Below are positions 1 to 9,984 of a stretch of 64,000 bases of DNA, in pieces. The position numbers were made by a program, and so were the translations under genes. The DNA is from Cryptomeria japonica. Its lineage: Eukaryota; Streptophyta; Pinopsida; Cupressales; Cupressaceae. The DNA lies in NCBI RefSeq assembly GCF_030272615.1, contig NC_081406.1:170321861-170385860 (forward strand), given 5' to 3'. Position 1 is the stretch's first letter. The number at the start of each line of letters is the position of its first letter. Below the pieces are notes generated by a model. That model had not been told where the DNA came from, searched no databases, and was given only the letters and a program-made list of their open reading frames with translations.

Positions 1-352
1 ATAGGATTTAGATGGAGGAATTTTATATATTTAAGGACTAGGATCATATTAAAGTTTAGAATTATGGCTTGGATGAATAGGAATAAATGGACGATTTGGA
101 TTCGGGAGTAAAGTTTTAGGCTTTATGGAAGATTAGGATTAGGGTATTAAGTTAAGGATTAGCATTATAGATTGGAGGATGAGGATTATGGATTGGGGAT
201 TTTTAGCATTATAACATGGAGGATAATAGGACATGGAATTTAGATAATGGGGAAGCCCAAAGAATATTTACTAGCATTGATGGTATGAAGCTTTTCAAGG
301 CCTTCATTATCATTATACAAATCATCATAATCAACATCTCATCGTTATCCTA
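1..352 (+). repeat. Block A, C-poor GGATTA-rich repeat (partial)
   Basis: The plus strand is almost free of C and built from irregular GGAT, GGATTA and ATTAGG words. The window opens inside this block; fuller copies are at 2761-3360, 13227-13828, 32541-33140, 43746-44345 and 57646-58198. No coding potential is visible. Confidence 0.8.
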
Positions 353-900
353 GTCATCATCATCGTCACCATCATTGTATCATCACATTATCATCGACAT
401 CATTGTTATCATCACCACCATAATCACCACCATCACCACCACCAACACCACCCAAACCACCTCCACCATCACGATCATCATTGTCATCATTACCACCACC
501 ACTATCATGATCATGATCATGATCATTGTCATCATTACCACCACCACTATCATCATCATCATCATCATCATAATCATTACCACCAGCACTATCATGATCA
601 TGATCATGATTGTCATTATCGTCATCCTCATCATCATGATCATCGTCATCATCGTCATCATCACTACCACAAACATCAACAACATATTCATCATCATTAT
701 CATCAACATTATGATGATGATGATGACGATGATCATCATTATCAACATCATCACCATCAACATAATCATCATCATCATCACCACCATCATCATCACCATT
801 ACCATCGTCATCATGATTATTATCATCACCATCATCATCATTATAGCCATCACCACCACCAATACCACCACCACCACCACCACCATCATAATTGATGATA
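353..900 (+). repeat. Block B copy 1, (ATC)n-type microsatellite
   Basis: Imperfect ATC/CAT triplets with ACC, GTC and inverted GAT patches (about 711-735). Long open frames on both strands are only translations of the triplet repeat. The flanks, with CATCTCATCGTTATCCTAG on the left and TTGATGATAGCCAAAAA on the right, recur at every other B block, so this is one locus multiplied with the array. Confidence 0.95.
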
Positions 901-1866
901 GCCAAAAAGTCTCAACTAGGGTTCTATAGAGGGTAAGAACAGTTGTGATTGTATGTAGGAGAGACACAACCGACAATAGGTTTTAGTAGAGGCTTAACCG
1001 GTAAGGTTAAAGCAACCTGCAAGCAGCAAGGGAGGAGAAGTGCAGAAGTGAATCAATGGTGTTTAAGCCAGCCAGATGATATCTTAGAGTGATGCGGTCG
1101 TGAGTGGGTTGCAGAGAAGATCCTGCTGGCACAGAACAGAGTACGGTGAAACCTATAAGCTGGGTAACTGGTAGTCAAGTGCAGAGTCAGTCAAATGAAT
1201 AACCAGTAGAGCTTGAGTCGGCAAGTGAGCAACAGGAGGAGAAGGTGAGCAAAGAGAGGAGGTGAGAAGAAGAAAGGAGAGGACATAAAACAAACAGAGA
1301 ACAACATAGAGACAAAGTGATAGAAGAAAGAGGAGGAGATAACCGGTAAGGCAAAGCAGAAGTGAAACCGACAGGGTGAAGAATATGCAGTGGTTACAAG
1401 ACTCACTTGTAACCGGATTATTACATTTGTATTTGATAATGATTCATTGTAGATCACTGAGTTGGTTTTTCAGTGCAGGGGTTGTAACTTGTTTGGGTTG
1501 GTGCCCATAAACAACAGGGTTTGTAACTCCTTTGGGTTGGTGCCCATAAACCGCAGTAGTGGTACTGCTTGGGTTGGTGCGCTAAATGTTGTAACTGAAG
1601 CGTTTCATTGTGAGGCTGGATTGGAGCAGTAGACTCCAACAACATTTCTTACCGAGGTTTTCCCCATCTTGGGTTGTCCTCGTATATACTGATGTCATGT
1701 GATGTGCATTTGTGTGTGCTTGTTTTATGATATCTTTCCTTCTCTTACCAATAAGTTAACTTGGCATTAGGATTGGTAACCGGTAATCTCTCTTAGGATC
1801 AAAAGGTTAAAAAGTTTTGGAAACCACTGATTCACCTCCCCTCTGAAGGGTATATTGTTTCTAATA
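901..1866 (+). repeat. Block C copy 1, Copia LTR R-U5-like segment
   Basis: From about 945 the sequence matches the downstream half of the Copia LTRs (compare 6210-7111), including GTATGTAGGAGAGACACAAC and AACCGGTAAGGTTAAAGCAA. At 1484-1600 there is a minisatellite of about 39 bp containing GGGTTGGTGCCCATAAA. The LTR end is mutated to CTAATA. No Copia primer site follows; block D does. Confidence 0.85.
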
Positions 1867-2300
1867 GGTATTTTGAGGGATATTTTTGCATTTTGATCAA
1901 TTCTTGCAGGTTTGAGCTTTGAGCAATCTGCTTGGGTGATACTCATATGATATCATATGACCACCATTATTGCAACCTTTGGAAGAGCTGACTGTTCCGT
2001 CTTCAGAAGTATTAGGGGGAGGTTTTCTTACTCTTCTTGATTCATTTGTACATCTAAAATCTCTTATTTTCAATCTATTTATTATCTTAATCGTAATTGT
2101 TTCATCTCTATCATTTTAATTTTCCTTGTCACTACTATTTTTGTTTTATGTGGAGGCAGAAACACCGAAACGATTGTCTGACTGAGGCAGACTCCAAAGC
2201 ACAACCCCCAACCTTTTCCTTTCTCGTTTTTGTGTAGGTTTGTAGTGGTAAGAAATTTATCATCTCGCGGAAGACTTGAATTTTTGACCCGTTGTGAGTT
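1867..2300 (+). repeat. Block D copy 1
   Basis: Starts GGTATTTTGAGGG immediately after the LTR-like end, as in the copies at 34639, 52431 and 56531. It contains a decayed short frame ending in a hydrophobic tail with a stop at 2117-2119, and a purine tract TTAGGGGGAGG at about 2012. The block ends at GTTGTGAGTT, where block E is missing in this copy. Confidence 0.75.
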
Positions 2301-2760
2301 GCATTTACAGTCCATTAGTTTAGTTTCACATTTTTCGTCTGCTAGCTCACCCTTAGCACCAATTTAAGTGAGGTACTGGAGGACCAATTTGTTTTGTAAG
2401 ATTGATAATCCTTGAGGTAGCGAATTTCCTGCATTACATTTTGGTGAACCCGATGTCAAGCCAATTTTCTTTTTGCATCATTTAGTTCATTGCATACATT
2501 TAAGATCTAGAATTTTTCCTTTTTTTAAAACAAAAAACCAATATTTTGCATATTTGTGTTAGCATTTGCATGCATTTCTTCATCTTTAGTAAAACTTATT
2601 AGAAAACAAAACTCTTCGCATCCTTGTAGTGTTGTCTTAGCCTCACAAGGCTTGTTTATGAACTTTACGACCGAAACTACCACAGGAGCTATAGTGCTCG
2701 TGCGCTCGAGGCTTTAGTTTTTGTAAAGAGAGGACTGACTGCCCCCACTCTTGCAAGGGA
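2301..2760 (+). repeat. Blocks E(3' end)-F copy 1 with primer-site-like motif
   Basis: Contains the E end (TTAGTTTAGTTTCACATTTTT) and then TTACA followed by TGGTGAACCCGATG at 2442-2455, which resembles an LTR end plus a primer binding site. A leader-like stretch with short A runs and GCTTTAGTTTTTGTAAAGAG follows. Most of block E is deleted here compared with 11170-11527. Confidence 0.7.
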
Positions 2761-3360
2761 TGGGAAATTCATGAGGTTTTGGGGATTTGGTTTTGTATTG
2801 GTTGAATGAGGATGGAGGTCTATGTATGGCAAGGGGAGAATGAACAACTTTGTTTAGAAATGGGGATTCAGTCGCGTTTGCTAATAGACCTTGGTCAATT
2901 TCATGAACAAGGGACTAGGAGGATGGGGATGATGTGGATTTATAGGATTTAGATGGATGGATTTTATATATTTGAGCACTAGGATCATATTAAGGTTTAG
3001 AATTATGGCTTGGATGAATAGGATTAAATGGATGATGTGGATTCAGGAGTAAAATTTTAGGCTTTTATGGAAGATTATGATTACTAATGGATTGATATCA
3101 TGGATTGGGGGATTAGGATTAAGGATTGGAGTATTAGGATTATGGATTGGGGGATTAACTTAAGGATTAGCATTATAGATTGGAGGATTAAGATTATGGA
3201 TTGAGGGATTTTTAAAATTATAACATGGACGATTATAGGACATGGATTTTAGATAATGGGGAAGCTCAAAGAATATTTACTAGCATTGATGGTATAAAGA
3301 TTTTCGAGGCCTTCATTATCATTATTCAAATCATCATAATCAACATCTCATCATTATCCT
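2761..3360 (+). repeat. Blocks H/A copy 2
   Basis: Starts with GGGAAATTCATGAGGTTTTG and becomes increasingly C-poor, with repeated GGATTAGGATTAAGGATTGG-like words. From about 2941 it repeats the sequence at position 1, which directly shows the tandem arrangement. No gene is seen. Confidence 0.8.
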
Positions 3361-3703
3361 AGTCATCATCATCGACACCATCACTGTATCATCACATTAT
3401 CATCGACATTATTGTTATCATCACCGCCATAATCACTACTTTCACCACCACCAACACCACCCAAACCACATCCACCGTCACCATCATCATTGTCATCATT
3501 ACCACCACCACTATCATGATCATCATCATGATCATTGTCATCATTACCACCACCACTATCATCATCATCATCATCACGACCATGATGATGATGATGATGA
3601 TGATGATGATCCTCATGATTCTCCTCATCGTCATCATCGTCATCATCACCACCACCAACATCAACAACATATTCATCATCATTATCATCAACATTATGTT
3701 CGA

Positions 3704-3783
<80 letters not shown>

Positions 3784-3881
3784 CCATTACCATCATCATC
3801 ATGATTATTATCATCACCATCATGATTATTATCATCACCATCATTATCACCATCATCATCATTTTAGCCATCACCATCATT

Positions 3882-3942
<61 letters not shown>

Positions 3943-4066
3943 CCATTACCATCATCATCACCATCATCATCACCATTACCATCATCATCATGATTATTAT
4001 CATCACCATCATCATCACCATTACCATCATCATCATGATTATTATCATCACCATCATTATCACAGT

Positions 4067-4124
<58 letters not shown>

Positions 4125-4158
4125 CCATTACCATCATCATCATGATTATTATCATCAC

Positions 4159-4193
<35 letters not shown>

Positions 4194-4340
4194 CCATTAC
4201 CATCATCATCACCATCATCATCACCATTACCATCATCATCATGATTATTATCATCACCATCATTATCACCATCATCATCATTTTAGCCATCACCACCACC
4301 AATACGACCACCACCACCACCACCATCATTATTGATGATA
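3361..4340 (+). repeat. Block B copy 2, longest (ATC)n microsatellite
   Basis: Nearly 1 kb of ATC/CAT triplets. The run at 3704-3781 is 26 perfect CAT triplets, with further long runs near 3887-3941 and 4066-4123. A short inverted GAT patch lies at 3583-3610. It also contains larger repeated words ending in CATGATTATTATCATCACC, so it grew by slippage and by duplication of longer pieces. Confidence 0.95.
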
Positions 4341-4757
4341 GCCAAAAATTCTCATTTAGGCTTTTATGGAGGGTAAGAACAGTTGTGACTGTATGGAGAA
4401 GAGACACAACCGACAATAGGTTTTAGTAGAGGCTTAACCGGTAAGGTTAAAGCAACTTGCATGCAGCAAGGGAGGAGAAGTGCAGAAGTGAACAAATGGT
4501 GTTCAAGTCAGCCTGAGGATATCTTAGAGTAATGCGGTCGTAAGTGGGTTGCAGAGAAGATACTGCAGGCATAGAATAGAGTATGGTGGAACCAGTAAGC
4601 TGGGTAACTGGTAGTCAAGTGTAGAGTCTGTCAGATGAATAACTGGTAGAGCTTGAGTCGGCAAGTGAGCAACAGTAGGAGAAGGTGAGCAAAGAGAGCA
4701 GGTGAGAAGAAGGAAGTAGAGGATATAAAACCAAAAGAGAACAAAATAGAGATAAAG
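4341..4757 (+). repeat. Block C', truncated R-U5-like segment
   Basis: Same start as block C but cut after AACAAAATAGAGATAAAG and joined to TTGCATCGAGTC at 4757/4758. The same breakpoint occurs at 45419/45420 and 59108/59109, so it arose once and was then multiplied. Confidence 0.8.
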
Positions 4758-5053
4758 TTGCATCGAGTCTGTCCCGAGTACGAATGCATTGCGTTGGTGT
4801 CCTAGATCTGTGTGGTCGCTCTAAAGACAGGTTTAACAAAGTCGTCCAGGAGTCTAATTTGCAATGCCTTAGTTTAGTTTCACATTTTTCGTCTGCTGGC
4901 CCACACTTAGCGCCAATTTAAGTGAGGTATTGGAGGGCCAATTTGTTCTGTAGGATTGATCATGCTTGAGGTAGTGAATTTCTTTCATTACATTTTGGTG
5001 AAGCTGATGTGAAGCGAGTTTTCTTTTTGCATCATTTAGTTCAACACGGGAGG
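4758..5053 (+). repeat. Block E'', rearranged E-F junction segment
   Basis: A variant of block E preceded by CTGTCCCGAGTACGA, which is roughly the inverse of the E sequence further along, then the normal E end and the primer-site-like motif TTTTGGTGAAGCTGATG. It ends at TTTAGTTCAACACGGGAGG where the Copia LTR begins. The downstream arm of the inverted repeat is decayed in this copy. Confidence 0.7.
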
Positions 5054-7111
5054 TGATGTATGTGCAGGCCACCGATTTGCAGTTTGATGGACTCCCATCG
5101 GCTAAAGATATGACTGAGAGTGAGTGTGCACAACCGGATCCTATGTGCCTGGCTGAAGTTAATGACCAGAATGTCATAACAGTGCAATGCTGGAAGCGGA
5201 TGTCAAGTCCAGGTACTCGCACCGGTAAGTGCTAACACATGGCTTACTCATTGCGTGCATGGAATGCATCATATCCATATTAGATAAGACATAAAAGAAG
5301 AAGGCAGCAGATTGGTGGCTCACACTGGATCTACCGGTGAATCAAAGATGCCTCTGGTGCATGAACTCAAAAGATATGCACTGGATCGACAGGGGAGGCA
5401 TGATGAGCTGTCGGGAAAGATGAAGAGTGATGGGTTTGTCACTTAGACAAATGAATCTGCCACCTTTACAAAACGGTTGAGAAGAGAATAGGTCAGATGC
5501 ACAAGGATGGAGGTGAGTCTGTAGTCACAAACATTAAGCTACCAGGATGCAGATGGAGAAACACGTTGCCACATGTTCATAACAGTTGGAATTTGATGGC
5601 ATGGTCTCTCACCTGATGAAAAGAAGTGCAGACATGAAGGTTAACCGACAAGGTGAGATGTACCGACAGGGTTAGAGAAACGGTAGGCAAGATGGACTGG
5701 TAGTATGAAGCATACACCGGTGAAGTGATTGGTCGGTGAATTGTCGTGTCGGTGAGGTAGTTAGTGGTAGGTCGATTGAGGAAATCACAAGAATGTTTTA
5801 GTGATTTGCGACTCGATGAAGAATGAAGATCTGCATGATGCTACGATCGAGGAAGGATATCTAGTTGCAGATCCGACCTGGAGAAGGTAACCAAGAGATC
5901 ATTAAATGTGATTGACAGAAGTAGGTCGATATATAGGGTTGTTTTTGCTAAAAATAGCTAACGTTTATTGGATACCACAAGATTAGTTGTGATGAATGAT
6001 CTAGAGCTGGCTATCATTTTTGATGCATGATTCGATCTGATTTGATACACCTCGAGGTTGGTGGATGATTACCATAGCGTGGCAAGATTTGTTTTTCTAT
6101 TTTGGCAGGAAAATTGGCTATATATGTGCAGACTGAAGAACGAGTTTTTTGATGATGTAGGAGATAGAGGAGGGCATGAGCGTGTAGATCAGTCAGAGTA
6201 AAAATAGTAAAAGACTGTATGTAGGAGAGACACAACTCGGAACACACTGGTAAGGTTAAAGCAACCTGCAAGCAACAAGGGAGGAGAAGTGCATAAGTGA
6301 ACCGTTGGTGTTCAAGCTGGCCAGAGGATATCTTAGAGTGTGGCGGTTGTGAGTGGGTTGCAGAGAAGATCCCACAGGCCCATAACAGAGCAAGGTGGAA
6401 CCAATAAGGTGAGTAACCGGTAGTCAAGTGCAGAGTGTCAGATGAATAACCGATAGAGGTTGAGTCGGCAAGTGAGCAGCAGTAGGAGAAGGTGAACAGA
6501 GAGAGGAGGTGAGAAGAAGGAAGGAGAGGACATAAAACCAGCAGAGAACAGAATAGAGACAAAGTGACAGAAGGAAGAGGAGGAAACAACCGGTAAGGCA
6601 GAGGAGAAGTGAAACCGACAGGGTGAAGAATAAGCAGTGGTTACAATACTCACTTGTAACCGGATTATTACATTTGTATTTGATAATGATTCATTGCCGA
6701 TCACTGAGTTGGTGCTCGATGCAGGGGTTGTAACTCCTTTGGGTTGGTGCCCATAGACAACAGGGGTTGTAGCTCCTTTGGGTTGGTGCCCATAAACTCT
6801 AGGGGTGGTATTCCCTGGGTTGGTACCCTAAATGTTGTAACCGAAGTGTTTCATGGTGAGGCTGGATTGGAGCAGTAGACTCCAGGAGCATTTCTCACCG
6901 AGGTTTTTCCCATCTTGGGTTTTCCTCGTATATACGGGTGTCATGTGATGTGCGTTTGTGTGTTCTTGTTTTTTGACATCTTTCCTTCTCTTACCTGTAA
7001 GTTAACTTGGCGATAGGATTGGTAATCGCGAATTTGTCTTAGGATCAAAAGGTTAAAGAGTTTTGGAAACCACTGATTCACCCCCCTCTTAGTGGTATAT
7101 TTTGTCCAACA
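5054..7111 (+). repeat. Copia LTR, copy 1 left
   Basis: Starts TGATGTATGTGCAGGCC and ends GTCCAACA, so it has TG..CA ends, and lies 2 nt before the primer site. About 2.06 kb. The first 180 bp carry a conserved frame of about 60 codons (5053-5235). A TATA box lies at 6119-6125, so the transcribed R-U5 half is about the last 960 bp. The 39-bp minisatellite is at about 6722-6850. Confidence 0.85.
6119..6125 (+). promoter_or_regulatory. LTR TATA box, Copia copy 1
   Basis: TATATAT in GGCTATATATGTGCAGAC. The same motif is at 46969-46975, 51517-51523 and 60693-60699 in the other full LTRs. It marks the U3/R boundary; the transcription start would be about 30 bp downstream (inference). Confidence 0.6.
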
Positions 7112-7113
7112 AT

Positions 7114-7125
7114 TGGTATCATAGC
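7114..7125 (+). other. Primer binding site (tRNA-iMet type), Copia copy 1
   Basis: TGGTATCATAGC, two bases after the LTR end. The usual plant Copia site is TGGTATCAGAGC, so this copy has one change. The other two copies (47993, 61713) keep the consensus. Confidence 0.85.
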
Positions 7126-7183
7126 GTAGGTTCCTGGTTGATAAGCTTTCTCTTGCTTGGGTAGATTCTGGTATTTGGACAAA

Positions 7184-9033
7184 ATGGTTTGTTTAGTGTC
7201 ACCCTCTACTCCAATGTTTGATGGTTCAAACTTTTCTTTTTGGAGTTGCAGAATGGAAGTCTACTTGTCCGCCATAGGGTATGATGTTTGGATGACGATT
7301 GTAAATGGTCTCCCTGTTCCTACCAGTCCTCCCACATTCTGAAGCAGAAAGAAGATCTAGATGCAATGAAGAAGCCATGAAGGCCACATTCAATGGACTT
7401 ATCGGCGATGTTTCTTCATAGGTAGATAATTATAGATCTGCAAAAAGCTTTTAGGCCAGATTACAGAAGCTCTATGGTAATGAGCCTACCACTGTTGGAT
7501 CAGTCTGTGAAAACAAGAACATTGCAGCAAGCACATGTGCAGATGATGAAGGAAGATCAATCAGCAGCTGCAACAATGATGATGAGGAAACTCATGTCTT
7601 CATGGCCCAAGAGATAGAAAGTGAGATGCACATATCTCAAAGTGATAATTCAGATGAATCCCACCGGAAAGATCTGTTCGGCAGTGATGAAGAAGATGGA
7701 GAAGAAGAAGAAGCTGAAGTAGTTCTTGAAGGAGAACTTGTTAATGCACTCAAGGAGCTTAGCAGGGTAAGGAAAGAATACACGTTGCTTAAGAGTGCTA
7801 CTATTGTCGAACAAAACAGGTTAGTCAAAAGTCTTCAAGACTCAATGTTAGCTATCACTAATGTGAAAGCACAAGTGGTGATGCCTTGGACAAAATGTTG
7901 AGCAAACAAAAACAATCCAAGGAGACTTGGGGATTAGGATTTGAAACCGGTGAGTGCTCGACAGGTAAGGATGTCTGCAACAAAGACATTCTTTTCATTT
8001 GCTCAAATGGAAAGGACAAGGGTCAAACTTTCACTATTGGAAATGCCCCAAGGAAGAAGATTGATCTGACTACAACCGGTGAAGACATAAGAAGAAGACT
8101 GCTACTGCATAGAGGAATAATGGAGATGCAAAAACAAAATAAAATTTGAGAGAAGACAACTTCATCGGTAGCAAGAAATATAAAAGACAATCTAGAAGAC
8201 CACCTACTGACAGAGGATAAAGAAATACTGCTACCTCCAAGTCAAGACAAGTGTGGAAGAAGAAGGGACCACATGGAAGAAATGCAAAGAATGGACATCC
8301 TAGGATCCATCCCCGGAGAAGCAAAAATGGAGATGCCAAACCGGTAAGATCACCACATGTTTGGCAAAATGAATTTGTAAGTAATAAGTCCTCCTTCTCT
8401 GGTTACTGCTTTGCATGTAATGGTTATGGTCATAAAGCAGAAGAATGTAGAAAGGGATCCAGGAGAAAAAATCTAGGTTGCCATAGATATCATGCAAAAG
8501 GGCAAAAAGGTTCAAAAAGCAGAAACATGCATATCCCCTTTCTCGGTTATGCAAATGTTAAATGCTGTAATTGCAATAGATTCGGGCATAGAAGTTATGA
8601 ATGCAGGAAGAAGAACTCACTCCTATGGTAACCGGTGGAACAGTCCTAATCAACACAGAGGAAGTTACAAGGCATATGAGCAACAAAGGACTGCATGGAA
8701 AAAAAGAAGAAATACTCGTGCATGTTCATAGAATCCATGGAGACTAGTAGCTAGCCGTAATGGCATGAATAGAAGAAGAGACTTAAACCGGTTTGACAGA
8801 AGGTCCTCAAGACAGTTGCTTTGTATGAATGAAGTTTGCTTCTACAACAATGCTTCTGGTCATACTAGCAAATGCTCTATAGCAAGGGCCAATCATTTGA
8901 AGAAGGTAAGACCTACTCCCAAGACTGAAAATAGGAGGAAGAGTGAGACCAAAAAGGTTTGGAAGAAGGAAGGGAGTAAGATAATAGACGGGCACTGTGC
9001 ATACAATGCACAGGTGATATCTCCTAAGGTTTA
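7184..9033 (+). pseudogene. gag: Copia gag, copy 1 (decayed)
   Basis: The first ATG after the primer site opens a Copia-type Gag, the capsid-like protein that packages element RNA. The N-terminus has FDGSNFSFW and RMEVYLSAIGYDVW, typical of Copia Gag. A small deletion near 7335 shifts the frame. Later pieces are an acidic stretch (7602-7901), a lysine-rich region (7886-8149) and two CCHC zinc knuckles: CFACNGYGHKAEEC (about 8407-8448) and CCNCNRFGHRSYEC (about 8563-8604). The tail has FYNNASGHTSKC-like sequence and a basic end. The frame changes at least four times, and a TAG lies where copy 2 has Trp (about 7452). Compared with copy 2 it lacks about 190 bp of coiled-coil-like sequence near 7875. 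It cannot make one intact protein. Confidence 0.85.
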
Positions 9034-9972
9034 AAGGAGATGCAGGAACTTAGGGGCAGTCACTTATTGATCACATCATTTACCCCCAATGTGGAAAATT
9101 AATAATGGAAGAACAAGCTGCTGCCGGTAAAAGGAAGAACATGAAATGGCAGTATGTGTAATTGCTGCTGTGGCTACACATCTAGAAATAAGAGAAGGAT
9201 TACTACCGTGTGTGTCAGTGGGTGATTTAAATTGGCATTGGAATTAGAGGTACTTGACACAATTGGACGAAGGTTGATGGACAAAGTGCCCCGGTAGAGA
9301 TGATGGATCGGTATACCAAACCCTTATGTGTAGTATGTTACCAGTATGGCTGTCAATCCGTATTGACAAATAAGTATGTTGGTGTGTTCCGCTAAGTTTG
9401 CAGTGGCCCCTGTGAGTTGGACAGATGAATTTATGTCTTAGATAACATTGGAGGAGTCCTTTATGAAGATTTGTTGGTCCAGTAGCAGACCCTACATGCA
9501 TGTGACATTATGATGTCAATTAGTTTGACTGTTGACATGAAGAAAATGTGACTTGGCATTATGGTCAGGAAAGGTCATGTCACAAATATTGGATGGATGT
9601 CATGGTGATGAAAGACCATCTGTAGAGCATATATATGCACACATGTCTACTGGTAACGGGTGCACATTGGTGTACCAGTTTAGGACCTGACATAAAAATG
9701 AAGATCAAAGAGATCTTTGGTTTAGGGGGAAATCATAGCCATGTTATCTGATTGGTATCAGATGAGAGAGATGCAGTTTGACTGGGAGAACATTGTAGTC
9801 CAAAGGGAAGAAGTGACTGGTAGAAAGACAAAGAGATAATATTGCAGCATACATTGAAAAGAGAGACTGTGTGTCTGCAGTATACCGGACGTGAAGACCC
9901 TTTGGCATTGCTGTCAAAGGGGGAGAGAGAGCCCGTGGTATGCCGAATACCACATGTGTTGACATCAATGCC
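9034..9972 (+). other. Non-coding internal remnant of Copia copy 1
   Basis: Between gag and the polypurine tract there is no frame with protease, integrase or reverse transcriptase motifs. A second purine tract, CAAAGGGGGAGAGAGAG, lies near 9915-9931, about 55 bp before the real one, and looks like a local duplication. Otherwise no gene is seen. Confidence 0.6.
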
Positions 9973-9984
9973 AAAGGGGGAGAT
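9973..9984 (+). other. Polypurine tract, Copia copy 1
   Basis: AAAGGGGGAGAT directly before TGATGGCATTG, the start of the 3' LTR. This is the usual plus-strand priming site position in LTR retrotransposons. Confidence 0.75.

Noticed and set aside
1-352. GGATTAGGATTAAGG words as interstitial telomere repeats
   Set aside because: The plant telomere unit is TTTAGGG; these words are irregular in length and sequence with no regular 7-base period.
372-976. Long open frames on both strands in the microsatellites (also 3392-4426, 13847-14614, 33186-33662, 44370-45038, 54979-55689, 58218-58776)
   Set aside because: They are translations of ATC/GAT triplets (runs of Ile, Met, His, Ser or Asp) in every frame and change with each slippage event. 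No domain or conserved start.
3704-3781. Regularly spaced repeats as a CRISPR-like array
   Set aside because: A simple triplet microsatellite in plant nuclear DNA, with no distinct spacers and no cas genes.
9750-9775. GATTGGTATCAGATGAGAG as a second Copia primer site
   Set aside because: No LTR end precedes it and no coding start follows. It lies before the polypurine tract in the internal remnant.
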